This document shows, piece after piece, positions 23,727 through 35,203 of a stretch of 64,000 bases of DNA (position 1 is the stretch's first letter; each line of letters begins with the position of its first letter). The DNA lies in assembly GCA_030762175.1 (NCBI GenBank), contig CM060842.1:64589501-64653500 (forward strand), read 5' to 3'. The notes beneath the pieces were generated by a model. The model was not told where the DNA came from. It ran no database searches and saw only the letters and a program-made list of their open reading frames with translations. A program made the position numbers and the translations under genes. Origin of the DNA: Metallyticus violacea. Taxonomy: Eukaryota; Arthropoda; Insecta; Mantodea; Metallyticidae.

Positions 23727-26290
23727 ATATATACCTTAAACGAAAATGAGGCGCCGTTAAAACATGAACGAAAAATTATTAATAGTTTGCATAAATGACC
23801 TGCTTTTAAAACGCTGAAACACACGTATAACATTTAATTTTAAATAAGCGTTACACTGCCGAACAAAAACGGAAGAGTATGGGAGGGGTTGGGAAGATTA
23901 CCTCCAAAAGTTTTTGAACACTTGTTCATGTTCCACAGATTTAAAATTCTAATAACCACTAAACATCGAAAAATATTGATTTGCAACTCAAAGTGTATTC
24001 GCTTATTAAGGATTTTCCCCCATAGAAACATGCCACCTAGATTTTCTTAAAAAAGAAAACAAATAAAATGATTTTACGAACACTCCCTATTTAAATATTA
24101 TTTTTATACACAAGATCTAAAATAAATAAAATTAAAAGGAAATTTAGTAATAAGATGATCAAAATTACAAACATAAATAATTTATTAGAGTTACGGTCTG
24201 CCATGGTTGAAAACTGTTCATAGGTTTTCATTCCTAACCCAGTTTGTAATGAACCTTATTTCGACTTTTCAGCATAAAATCACCTGCTTGTCTAAAATTG
24301 CAGCAAAAATTTTTTATAATGCAAATGGAACGGGTTACAATCAATATTTGAAGACAGATGACACAGATTATGAAAAGCCATAGACTGTAGTGCAGATCCT
24401 TGAGAGAGCTTCCCCTTCTGTGAGGAAGAAGGGAGGGAAAGAGAAAGAGAGAAGGGGGTAGTCGAGGAGGGCGCCGAGAAAGAAACTTTGCACAACCAGA
24501 CAGACAAAGCCACTGTATGTGGTTTGCAGGTTCCGTTCTTGCATTGGGAAGGGTCAAATTCCCTCCCCAGTACCGAAATGTATGGATTACTGCTCCCGCG
24601 GCGCGACCCTTCTTATGCAATAGAAGCAACAAACAAGGGAAACTTCAGACATGAATAATTGTTTCTATCATTCCTGTAGTCAGCCTTCCTTTCGCAGCTT
24701 GCAAATCAAACCCTGGATTTGACTTGTGTATTTAAATAATTTGTCAAAATGGGAGCAAAAAGACAAGAGAGCTCTTTCCTTCTCAATAAACGGTTTGGAC
24801 AGAATTTGTGATTCAGCACAAACAACCCTATTATTTCACAGACTCAGCAAGCTTAAGATTCTCTGATTTGTATTTTATTCCATTCTCCCTATTCATTTCA
24901 AGACAAATCAAGCAGTATCTGATAAGCAACGTTGCTCCCGTTTGTGGCTGTTCTATAGCTGCACTCGCTCCATTTATCCGGTTTTTTTTTTTTTATGGAA
25001 AGTAAACATTCGCTCCTTAGTATACCGAAGTATCTTGTTAATTATTGTGCCATGGTGATTTTTTCAAGCTCCTAATTAAATATTCTTCACATCTAATTGC
25101 ATTAGATACAAGTCTGCAGTAGGCGCTGGATGAGAGAGAATGAATTCTGCATAATGGTGATATACCCTCGTACTGTCAAGTATGTGTAGTTCAAGCAATT
25201 AACTTGAACCGGGGGTCCATTAACGATGACTTGCGTAAAGATCGCTCTGTGTAAACCTCTTCACAAACATGTCAAAAAGTGAAGGCAATGATCGGCCTGT
25301 CATAGTTAACATAATAAGCTTTTAATCTGAGCGTTTCAGTTGATACGATTAAGTAATCATTCATTGGTATCTGATGATTTAAAAGTCTTTTCACCAGAAC
25401 AGATTTCAAAGAAGGAAATTTTGGTCTTGCTAAGTAAATCCTGATGAATTTTTCTCTAAGATTGTAGCTGGAAATGAAACATGGATTCACCACATTAGCA
25501 TAACAAGAGTCTATATTTGAAGACATCTCAGTCTCCAAGAAGTTCCGTGTGTGTCGTGTGTCATTCGCCCTGGAATGGACATACATACAATAATTCTGAT
25601 GTTCATATACATTTTCGTATTGTTTATGTGCTCTGTGAGTCGCCCTGTAATTTAGTATTTCATTTAAGAAATTGCCCAAAAATAGCCAGTTTGGTCTATT
25701 TACAATTATGTTTATAGAAATTTCTTAACCCTAAAACTCATATTCTTATTCTATTCATGAAATAGCCCTAAGCCCATATTTGACTCTTCTCTATTGGTAT
25801 TACTGACAATCGACATTCGTCTGTTGCAAGATGGCTTGAAAAGTGAAGTATTCATAATACAAATATACACTCACAATTTCGTAAGCAAAATTTAGGGAAT
25901 TATATTTAAATTCTTATTGTATTCTGAAATAATCCTAATAAATATCACTTCAGAGTCTGAGCTTCCCGGATACGCACTATGTTAGTGAATTTATCTGATA
26001 TCCTTTTTTGATATTACTTGTGATAATTTACATTAAACAACATAGCAAACAAAAACAATTTAAAAATATCGGTTGCAAACAAAATTTCCGCCTTCAATAT
26101 ATTACATTAGATTATTGGAAAAGTTAATACACCTAGTTTTTGTTCTAATTTTTCAAATAGTCAAAACAAGGATATTGAAATAAACTGTATCAAATACCAA
26201 CAACTTTTGGGCACAATTAGGGCAAATTTAGTACAAATATTGAGATAAGAGAATCGTTAACTTTTACCATATAATGATACAGCATCATCA
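23722..26290. other. Region without identified genes
   Basis: A GC-richer patch with purine runs at 24,400-24,640 allows two overlapping minus-strand frames (up to 132 codons) without recognisable domains. A 135-codon minus frame at 25,272-25,679 is also anonymous. Confidence 0.4.
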
Positions 26291-26423
26291 TATGGATCAG
26301 AGACGTAAATGACGACCGAGCAGCATAAACGGAAGATTCAGGATTCAGAGATGAGGTTATTGCATCTACTAGAAGGATATTTTTAATCGAAGGAATTAAG
26401 AAATTAGAGCTGAGTTAAATTTA
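26291..26423 (+). pseudogene. LINE ORF2 fragment (post-RT region)
   Basis: Conceptual translation gives YGSET, MTTEQHKRKIQDSEMRLLHL and, one frameshift later, RRN then EIRAELNL. This is the conserved segment after the reverse transcriptase domain of RTE/Jockey-type LINEs (YG.E.W...., EMR.LR...G, RN..IR..L). Stops and a frameshift make it dead. It lies about 190 bp left of the LTR retrotransposon insertion. Confidence 0.6.
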
Positions 26424-26611
26424 GAATTGGGTTGTGGATGTCACATAATGAGTTCACTTCGGATATCCTTCAAAATCTCAGTTCCAAATGACCTAATGGG
26501 AAGTGTGCATAGTCTTTATGCAGAATATAATGGTACTTTAGTTAGAGACAGTGAGAGAACATCTCAGAAATGACTTTTTATAAATCAAGGATTGATAAAG
26601 ACACGTACCTT

Positions 26612-28014
26612 TGAAGCCGGAAATAAGGCTGCCTATATTAATTTTATAACCTGAGGCTGCAGAGTTATATTTATAAAGGCATTAGATTTGATAAGGATAA
26701 TTATTATGTATAGGTATAAGAAATATTTTAGAGATAGGTAGAACAAAAATAGAAATAATTTGTAACTTGTAACTTACAAAAGGGTTTTGTATACATTTTG
26801 TGTAAAATATGTGAGAAAGAGACGAATATGTATACCTGACTCCACTCACTGACCGCTCCTCAGACAAGGCTGAAGAAAGGGTAAACTATCTTTTGTTAGG
26901 TCACGAACCTTTTACCCGGGAAATACTTAGGAGTTGACAATAAGAGAAACATGTGGCCGTAACGGGACAGTATTTAACAAAGTCAGAGGTAGCAATAATT
27001 TAAGAGAAAATGAAAATGTCAGAACGGAAACGAAAATGTTTTATTACAGGAAAGCCGAAAAATAGCCCATCAACACGTGCGTTATCTCCGAGAACATTTA
27101 GAAATCTACAAACTAAGGAAGGCAAAAGATTTTCAATAGAAATCAGAATATAAGGAAAGTGCCGAAATTTACGACAGGTTGTTCTGGGAAAATTCAAGTT
27201 CGTGGGAAGACATTAGATCAGGGGGAAAGAATAATTCTAGCCAATGGTCTTCGGATAAAAGTTAACGAATCAGGAGAACTTAAATACAAATAAATAATTT
27301 TAGGATAGCCAATGACGAACATGTAACACAGAAATAGATAAAATACGAGGGAATTTAATTTAGCGAAAGGCGTGGCGATGTAGTAGAAAAACTGGAGTAC
27401 AGAAGTCAGAGGGACATTCACGGAGTCGCACATTCGCACGCTCGCACATTCACACATTCAGTAGAGGTATGAGAGGGAGATACAGTTCAGACGAGATGTA
27501 AGACATTCACAGATTTACTTTCATAGATTCACATTCAGACATTCAGGAGAGTGACATTCAGACATTCAGTAGACATTCACAGATTCATAGATTCAGAGGG
27601 ACACGAGAGGATTCACTCCAGAGATATACGGAAGCCGGCAGCCTAAGTCACACCAAAGCAGTCAGCCTAAGTCACACCAAAGCAGTCAGCCTAAGTCACA
27701 CGAAAACAATCAGTTCAAGTCATTTCTAAAGCCAGTCTAAGTGAGTAGCGAAGTCAGCGGCGAACAGTCAGGAAGTATTTTACATGTGAATAAAATATTT
27801 TAAACAAGTCAACCTTGTGTATTTTTGGGCAACACATTTCTCGTTCCCGTGGATCTGTACTGATCCCGAAACACTCCAGTGGACCCTGAGATAAAATTCA
27901 ACAGGATTGGAGCAAACGACGTCATCAGTGAGCAGCCCGGGCAGACATCGAAACCACGATCAGCTCAGCGATCAACTACGCCATCCCCCGAGCACCCACT
28001 CAATTCCTGCTCCA
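26612..28014 (+). repeat. 5' LTR of the 26.6-33.1 kb element
   Basis: This LTR is 1,403 bp, TG...CA. A TTTATAAAGGC sequence near 26,669 could be a core promoter, and AATAAA is at 27,789-27,794. The 27.42-27.75 kb part is a minisatellite zone (ACATTCAGA-like and CCTAAGTCACAC units) that is about 200 bp longer than in the 3' LTR. Confidence 0.85.
27415..27745 (+). repeat. Minisatellite inside the 5' LTR
   Basis: Irregular units built on GACATTCAGA / CACATTCA occupy 27,415-27,610. They are followed by three copies of a 24-bp unit, CAGCCTAAGTCACAC plus AAAGCAGT, at about 27,639-27,715. The 3' LTR keeps only a short version (about 32,690-32,790). Confidence 0.85.
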
Positions 28015-28016
28015 TA

Positions 28017-28036
28017 TGGCATCCCAACGTGGAGGC
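28017..28036 (+). promoter_or_regulatory. Primer binding site of the 26.6-33.1 kb element
   Basis: TGGCATCCCAACGTGGAGGC starts two bases after the left LTR. It aligns with the tRNA-Lys primer site TGGCGCCCAACGTGGGGC with one mismatch and two single-base insertions. A tRNA-Lys primer is likely, but a different tRNA cannot be excluded. Confidence 0.65.
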
Positions 28037-28472
28037 TCGTAGACTGGAAACGAGAAGCGGACAACAGCCCAGCAGAAGCGGACGACATCAGCCCAGCAGC
28101 CGCAGAGACACCAAGAAGGAACCAGAAAGTTTTGCTTGCTACACAACCGTAGGAGCATAGCGGACAACATGAAGAGCTACATCGAGCAGCCCAAGTGGAT
28201 AGCCGGCCGACATCGCAGAGAGACCGACCGTAAACACAAGGTTTACGAGCAGATACGACGGAACTGGTAACTGGACATCATTGCGAGAACTTCGAACGAG
28301 AAGTCACTACAAGAACAACATGCCGCCGACTATTGGGAGAGCAGAGAACAAAGGTAGAAATAAAAGACTGAAATAATCATTTAATTTAGTTAGAAAGTTG
28401 TATTAGACATTGTGTGATAGATTTTAAGTATTAAGCAGCAACAGGGCTGAAAATATTACAGTAGGGAATAAA

Positions 28473-29531
28473 ATGTTAATTGGAGAGTTTAGTAGTGAAC
28501 AGAGGGAACTACAAGAAAAGATGGCAGAACAGAATAGAAAAGAGGAAGAAATAGTTATGGAGGAAAATAGAATAGAATTAGAGAATAGTCAGGATGGGGA
28601 AGCAAACCAAGCTACAAAGGTTAGTCAAAAAGGGGTGAATAACGATATTAGCGAGGACAAGTTGGAAATATCAATAAATCAGTTCAAGTTGTTCAGTGCA
28701 GAACTTAACGATAGGTTAGAGAAAGGCCAAGCAGAACTTAAAAAGGAATTTCAAAACTACCATGCAGAAATGAAAAAGGAATTTCAAAACTACCATACTG
28801 GACTTATAAAGGTATTTCAAAACTCCCAGGTACAACTTATTGATAGGTTAAAGAAGGGTCAGGCAACCACAGATAAAATAAAAGAAAATGAAGATAGCGG
28901 AACAAAGCAGTCTCAGATAGAAACCAGTAGCGTAGTTAGCAATGGTTTAACCCAAGACATGCAAATTGAGCACGCTAGTATCCATGAACAGAACCAGGAA
29001 TTAAACTTAGAGCCTAACACAGATATAGAAAGGAAATTAGAGGAAAATTCGGGAGAACTTAGTAATGATAGGCAGCAAATAGAGAGCGAAAAGGACGATA
29101 ACGAGAAGTTAGGGGAAATTAATGATAATAGTCAACTAGAACTAGAGGGGAAAACGATAAGTAATGAGGAAACAGGTATAGAAATAGAAGGAGAACAAAA
29201 TCAAATACTCGAGTTAGGCATAAACCGGGAGCAGGTAATGTGTCAAGAAAAAGCAAAAGGAAAACAGAGTAGTGATCAGAATTCGATCCAAAGACATCAC
29301 GGGACAGGGGCACAAGTCTCTTTGATTCAGAAAAATTTAGGTGAATATTTTGAGGCAAAAATTGCGAAACCCCAAACCAAAATAAATTGCATAAATGCAA
29401 GTGTTCAGAATCCCTCAGAATTCGCGAAAGAACAAATAGCCGAACTCAGGACCGAACCACGCGAATGGAGACCCCCATGGAGTATTAGCGTTCAACTCGG
29501 ATCCCAGAGAGAAATCAATACAAGAATGTAA
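28473..29531 (+). CDS. Gag-like coiled-coil protein of the LTR element
   Basis: The ATG at 28,473 opens a 352-codon frame, the only long one in the element and placed where gag belongs, after a 440-bp leader. The protein is very hydrophilic and rich in E, Q, N and K. Residues about 1-140 look like coiled coil and contain an 11-residue repeat (AELKKEFQNYH, AEMKKEFQNYH, TGLIKVFQNSQ) from a 33-bp DNA repeat. Residues about 140-260 are acidic and low in complexity. I see no CCHC zinc knuckle or capsid major homology pattern, so it may be only the N-terminal part of a gag or a novel protein. Coiled-coil N-terminal regions are known in insect Ty3-type gags. The frame is uninterrupted, consistent with the young age of the insertion, but function is unproven. 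Confidence 0.55.
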   Translation: MLIGEFSSEQRELQEKMAEQNRKEEEIVMEENRIELENSQDGEANQATKVSQKGVNNDISEDKLEISINQFKLFSAELNDRLEKGQAELKKEFQNYHAEMKKEFQNYHTGLIKVFQNSQVQLIDRLKKGQATTDKIKENEDSGTKQSQIETSSVVSNGLTQDMQIEHASIHEQNQELNLEPNTDIERKLEENSGELSNDRQQIESEKDDNEKLGEINDNSQLELEGKTISNEETGIEIEGEQNQILELGINREQVMCQEKAKGKQSSDQNSIQRHHGTGAQVSLIQKNLGEYFEAKIAKPQTKINCINASVQNPSEFAKEQIAELRTEPREWRPPWSISVQLGSQREINTRM

Positions 29532-29877
29532 AAAGAAAGTAGGATGAATAAGCTGATTGATATAAGGTTGAGAATGTAAATAAATGTAAATATAAGATAG
29601 ATAAGATAGGAAAGCTCATACAATTTTATAGCTAAGTAATGTAAAAGTATTGTAATACGAAAAGTATTAGGGATAGAAATAAGCAAGCAGACTAGTTATA
29701 GGACACATGAATTAGTAGGAAAATAAATTATGGAAAACCAACAGTGCCAGGACGAAATTAAACAATTACAAAATTCTCAAAGAAAACTCAATAAAAAAAA
29801 AAAAAAAAGGAAAACAGGTGACGAAAATAAAATAAGTTAATAACTCCAAGCAACCAGATAGAAAGATAAATAATCAT

Positions 29878-30290
29878 AAATTAAATGAGTAAAGAAATAA
29901 AGTAATTGTAATCATGTCAAAAAAATTTAGATATTGCTAGGTGCGTAAATTTCAGGAAATAAAATATTAACGTTAAGAAATCATACAGGAAAATAGATAA
30001 TTGTGAATTAAAAGGGTAAAGAGATAAAATAATTGCAATCAGTGAAAGAAAAATCAAAATAAGATGAAGGCTTAATAAAACGTATTAGTAACATTACATA
30101 GGGAAATAGGTAATAATATTGTAATCATGGCGAATTAAGAGAGTAACGAAATAAGATAAATCAAATCAGGCCAAAGGAAAGTCAATATAAAGTGAAAGCT
30201 TAATAAGACATTAGTAACATTACAGAGGGAAACTTACAGGAAAGTAAACAATTGAAATTAGAGAGTTTAAGAAATAATCGAATAAGCAGA
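29878..30290 (+). repeat. Diverged ~126-bp tandem repeat
   Basis: Units begin near 29,878, 30,006, 30,133 and 30,257 with AATTAA..G.GTAA.GA.ATAA and share ATTAGTAACATTACA and a GGGAAA segment. The last unit is partial. Confidence 0.55.
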
Positions 30291-31467
30291 AGCATGCTAA
30301 AGAGAGATAAATGAATAAGAAACTAAAATTATATATCTTGGTGACGTTCAATAAGCAAGCAGATAGGGGTAATAGAAAGAAAAGTGAATCAAGTAACGAG
30401 AAGAAATATATTAATTATGATGCTACGGTTAAAAGTAGAGGGCAAATAATGAATTATGATAAAGTGAATAGAGAAAGAGGATAAATAATAATAAGGGAGA
30501 AAATGAATTAATGAATTAAGTAGATAAAGGAGATAATGAAGTCGTCGATGAATAATTCTCGTGCAATGTATTGTTTACCTAAGGTAGCTTCATAAAACGA
30601 TCCAAGATATCTAATGAATAGTAATGTAGTTAAAATCTGTAGTGAATTGCTCTGTGAAATGGGATGGAAAATTCTCCCATATAGATATACGAATAGAATC
30701 ATGTATGTGTTACCGGTAATGTTATGAAGTGTCTTACAAGGTGTATAATGGATGATTGATTAAAAGTAATGTTAGATAGCAAATTCGAGGTTTGTAAAAT
30801 ATATAACCAATGATTAATAAGTGATGTAGTTAATATCAATTGGAAAACGCAAGGCATATATCAATGTAAATTTTATTAAAATATAAAGTTATGAACGGAT
30901 TGCAAATATAATTTCTTTATTTACTACGGGTTTTCTGGTTGTCAATTAATAAGGTCAAGATTAAAAATATAAAATTTAACAATATGAATGTGCTATTGAA
31001 ATATTTTGGTAAAAAAAAAAAAATAAAAATTGAAGAACAGACCTTCAAGAATAAATTCATTAAGTTAGGTATGATGTAGGTGTAGCTAGTAGGTTAAATG
31101 CATTTGAGTAAATTGCAATTGTAACAAATTTCGTGTAATATATGTGATATAATACTATTAAGGATAAGGTCAAACATTCGTTGGATAAATTAGCTAGGAT
31201 GTGGACTTGTTTATTTGAGTAACAGCCAAAATTTCAATATTCAGACTGTAATTAGCATCAGTAATTGATAAGATAATTTACTAATATAAGAATAGATTAT
31301 AAGGAAACTAACTGGCAGAAACACTCAGGGTATATTGTAAATAATGAATATGCGCATTATAGAATATAATATTTTATATAGAATATAAAAAAAAAATATA
31401 TATATAAGATGGTATAGTAATGGCGTTGATACGCGAACAAAGGTGCTAAGTGAAAAGCAAGTGAAGT

Positions 31468-31475
31468 GAAAAAAA

Positions 31476-31507
<32 letters not shown>

Positions 31508-31509
31508 AA
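31468..31509. repeat. AAAG microsatellite
   Basis: About eight AAAG units flanked by A runs, inside the LTR element. Confidence 0.9.
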
Positions 31510-31886
31510 TAAAAAAAAAGTGCAGTGAATCATGCTTAGTGCAGACAGATGTGTAAAACTAAAAGATAAAATGCAAAGCGTATCATCTAAATAGACAATA
31601 CTATAAACATTTAAAAATATATTTTAAAATTTTGTATGTCAAAGCTTAGACTAAAATTTAAAGGTATAACTCATAAAAGCTAAATAACACTCATATCAGA
31701 GCCAAGAACAATAAATACAATGAACAATAGGCTCAAAGTGCAAATATATGTGTCACAGATAGAAAATAAATTCGATTCAATGTGTGAATATAGCATTAAG
31801 AATAATAAGAGATAGTAATAATCTCACGGGACTATGTAACCATATTTTGTTGTGTTACCACAGCAAAATCTGATTACAGGGGCATT

Positions 31887-33089
31887 TGAAACCGGAAATA
31901 AGGCTGCCTATATTAATTTTATAACCTGAGGCTGCAGAGTTGTATTTATAAAGGCATTAGATTTGATAAGGATAATTATTATGTATAGGTATAAGAAATA
32001 TTTTAGAGATAGGTAGAACAAAAATAGAAATAATTTGTAACTTGTAACTTACAAAAGGGTTTTGTATACATTTTGTGTAAAATATGTGAGAAAGAGACGA
32101 ATATGTATACCTGACTCCACTCACTGACCGCTCCTCAGACAAGGCTGAAGAAAGGGTAAACTATCTTTTGTTAGGTCACGAACCTTTTACCCGGGAAATA
32201 CTTAGGAGTTGACAATAAGAGAAACATGTGGCCGTAACGGGACAGTATTTAACAAAGTCAGAGGTAGCAATAATTTAAGAGAAAATGAAAATGTCAGAAC
32301 GGAAACGAAAATGTTTTATTACAGGAAAGCCGAAAAATAGCCCATCAACACGTGCGTTATCTCCGAGAACATTTAGAAATCTACAAACTAAGGAAGGCAA
32401 AAGATTTTCAATAGAAATCAGAATATAAGGAAAGTGCCGAAATTTACGACAGGTTGTTCTGGGAAAATTCAAGTTCGTGGGAAGACATTAGATCAGGGGG
32501 AAAGAATAATTCTAGCCAATGGTCTTCGGATAAAAGTTAACGAATCAGGAGAACTTAAATACAAATAAATAATTTTAGGATAGCCAATGACGAACATGTA
32601 ACACAGAAATAGATAAAATACGAGGGAATTTAATTTAGCGAAAGGCGTGGCGATGTAGTAGAAAAACTAGAGTACAGAAGTCAGAGGGGCATTCAGAGGG
32701 ACACTCGCATAAGACAGACTCTCAGTAGACATTCAAACACTCATAGATTCAGAGGGACATTCAGACATCCAGATATTCACTCAGGAAGCCAGTGTAAGAG
32801 AGTAGCGAAGTCAGCGGCGAACAGTCAGGAAGTACTTTACATGTGAATAAAATATTTTAAACAAGTCAACCTTGTGTATCTTTTGGGCAACACATTTCTC
32901 GTTCCCGTGGATCTGTACTGATCCCGAAACACTCCAGTGGACCCTGAGATAAAATTCAACAGAATTGGAGCAAACGACGTCATCAGTGAGCAGCCCGGCC
33001 GAGACAACGAAACCACGATCAGCTCAGCGATCAAACACGCCATCCCCCGAGCACCCCACTACGCCCCCGCACCTTCAATTCCTGCTCCA
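31887..33089 (+). repeat. 3' LTR of the 26.6-33.1 kb element
   Basis: This LTR is 1,203 bp, TG...CA, with AATAAA at 32,846-32,851. It differs from the 5' LTR mainly by a shorter minisatellite and by about 20 extra bases (ACGCCCCCGCACC region) near the end. Confidence 0.85.
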
Positions 33090-33408
33090 CCTTTAATGCA
33101 CAAATATAGATGTTCATATTAAAATTGCATATTAACAAACATTTTAGTTTTATGATAAATTATACAGAGTTATGTAGCATACGATCAAGTAATCATAACC
33201 GCAAAATAAAATACAAAATACTTTATAATGCTGAACTGAATTATTTGTTGATATCAATTTGAAAGAAAAGACAGCTATCTTTAGAAGGCAATGTGAATAA
33301 AGATTAGTTTAAATAAAATAAAACAAATAATTTTAATTATCTAAGGATATGGAACAAAAAAGAACATGACGGTATAAAGTTAAAAAAGAAACATTTTAAA
33401 TTTTACAG

Positions 33409-33775
33409 AGTAATTGCGGTCCCAATATTCACCTATGGCTCCGAAAGTTGAGTACTTCGAAAACCGATAAAAAATAAAAGTGGTAGGGTTGAGATTTTTT
33501 AAGCAGACAGGTTGTAAATTAATAGTCGGGAAAAACAGTGCTCAGGAACAACTAAGCATGCAAACAGATAGATACTCATATACACTACTTCATTCCAGGC
33601 CCCAAGAATATGAGAGGTTAGGGAACGCCTGTTCATAGATGGCTGTCGAACGGACCCGTCCAGGCCCTTGATGTCAACAGGTCGAAGAAATGTAGGTGGA
33701 CTAAGAAGAGAGCGATAAATTTCAAATTGGAGACGGAGCTGGCCAAATGGCACTAGTAACCGAGATGGTGTGGGG
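33409..33775 (+). pseudogene. LINE ORF2 C-terminal fragment
   Basis: Conceptual translation gives AVPIFTYGSES, VLRKP, then a frame-shifted VVGLRFFKQTG segment, and later GRRNVGGLRR with GDGAGQMA near 33,670-33,745. These match, in order, the YG.E.W.L, E.RFLR...G and GRR..GRP.-RW segments at the end of RTE/Jockey-type LINE polyproteins. Several stops and shifts are present. It overlaps in content with the fragment at 26.29 kb (both contain YGSE), so it is a separate copy and not the other half of a LINE split by the LTR element. Confidence 0.6.
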
Positions 33776-35129
33776 AGGGTAAGGATGAAAAGTAAGCAAT
33801 GCCGCCAACTGACACACTGAGTAAAATTACGGAGAACGATCTTTCCCTTCTAATTTTAAATCACCCATCCAGACCCACACTGTGCCTGGTACTGTCACAA
33901 TTCCGATATATTTATTATGCATATATTTTGATTGGGTTTATGTGCTTGTTGTTTTGTTACTGGATCGATACTAGTAAAAATAACAAAATGATATAATTGA
34001 ATGTGCTGGAGGTGTTTTGAACAGTATATGTAATTGCTACAGGTTATTCCAACAATTTATTTTAAGTAGAATTAACCCGAACAAATGAAGATAATCCAGA
34101 AAAACGTATGTGGTAAACCAACAAGCAGTTCAAAGGCGCAAAATACTTAGATAATAAACACATTTAAAAGATGTAAGATGAATGTATATTTTAAAAATAT
34201 TACAAATCTTACTTAATGTATAGCAGGAAACTATTGGCATGTCCTAAATGAAACAAAGGGTAAGGTTGCTGATAAAGAAACTACCTGAGAAGGACATATA
34301 CTTCCCAGAAGTTACCGGAACATAAGACACAGAAGCGTTCATTAGCACCCTGGTCAAGACTTGAATTATTACCATCTTATTAGGACTTCCGTTGAGAAAC
34401 CAAACACAAGAGACATTTTAAATTGTACTGTGTTATTAATTCATAAACTGTAATGTTTTATATGAGTGTAGTCATCGTAAGAAGCAGATAACAAATGTTG
34501 TTCAGAGATTTAAATTAACACAACCAATGTGTGATGATAACATTGGCAAACAGCTTATCTTCTAAAGAAAAAGACCGTACGCACTCCAGGAAACCCAAAC
34601 AGGAGTGCATTGATATCAAAAACCAGATGTTTACACCAATTTTCAAACATTTTGCAAGTATTATTGATTATTGTTCAGATATTCTTCTAAATACATCACA
34701 AGATGGTTGACGTGGGAGAAATTGAAGTTAAAGGTATCGATTCCAAAAGTTTTTACATCTACAATTTTCATTTTAGAAATCTAACAATCTTTTTCTACCT
34801 ATTGGAAACTCACTTTAATGGCTTTCCTATCGAAAACAGAGATGCTGTTAACTTATTGTATCTGCAAATAAGAGGACGACCTGAAATGTTCTCGGCCTCG
34901 ATTATAGATGGTCTTACATTACATTGGTCTAAAGCAACAATTGCAAATATCAAGTCATCAGATGGGACAGCTTAGGTATTTCACGACCGAATTCTAAGTG
35001 TACATGTCACGAAATTGGGTTTACGACCTTATTCTCCTTCAGATATCGCTGCATAAATAAAGAAATGGCTGAATTCAATAGCTTGATTGGTACTTTCATA
35101 ATAATATAGGCATCAGTATACCATGGAAA
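33776..35129. other. Spacer, nothing identified
   Basis: A 90-codon plus frame (34,703-34,975) has no recognised domain. Confidence 0.4.

Positions 35130-35201
<72 letters not shown>
35130..35201. repeat. AAT microsatellite
   Basis: About 23 uninterrupted TAA units. It creates a false poly-leucine frame on the minus strand. Confidence 0.95.

Positions 35202-35203
<2 letters not shown>

Larger units (their letters stand above)
29532..31886 (+). other. Non-coding AT-rich interior of the LTR element
   Basis: This part has no open frame above about 65 codons on either strand. It contains three to four diverged tandem units of about 126 bp (29,878-30,290), an AAAG run (31,470-31,509) and an AT run near 31,390. 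No clear polypurine tract precedes the 3' LTR; the last bases read CAGGGGCATT. Confidence 0.7.
26612..33089 (+). mobile_element. Young LTR retrotransposon with gag-like ORF but no pol
   Basis: Two direct repeats 5,275 bp apart form the ends: 26,612-28,014 and 31,887-33,089. Both start TGAA.CCGG and end GCTCCA. The first 800 bp differ at only about four positions, so the insertion is recent. CCTT flanks both sides (26,608-26,611 and 33,090-33,093, read next to the TG...CA ends), which fits a 4-bp target duplication. A primer site follows the left LTR after two bases. The 3.9-kb interior holds one 352-codon ORF and then 2.3 kb of AT-rich, non-coding, repetitive DNA. No protease, reverse transcriptase, RNase H or integrase motif is present. 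It should be mobilised in trans by an autonomous relative, like large non-autonomous LTR elements described elsewhere. Confidence 0.85.

Noticed and set aside
27879..28160. 93-codon frame crossing the LTR/primer-site junction
   Set aside because: It opens at GTG rather than ATG, lies in the LTR end and leader, and is disrupted in the other LTR context.
26291..33775. A single LINE split by the LTR retrotransposon
   Set aside because: Both flanking LINE fragments contain the same YGSE segment, so they are two copies and not two halves.
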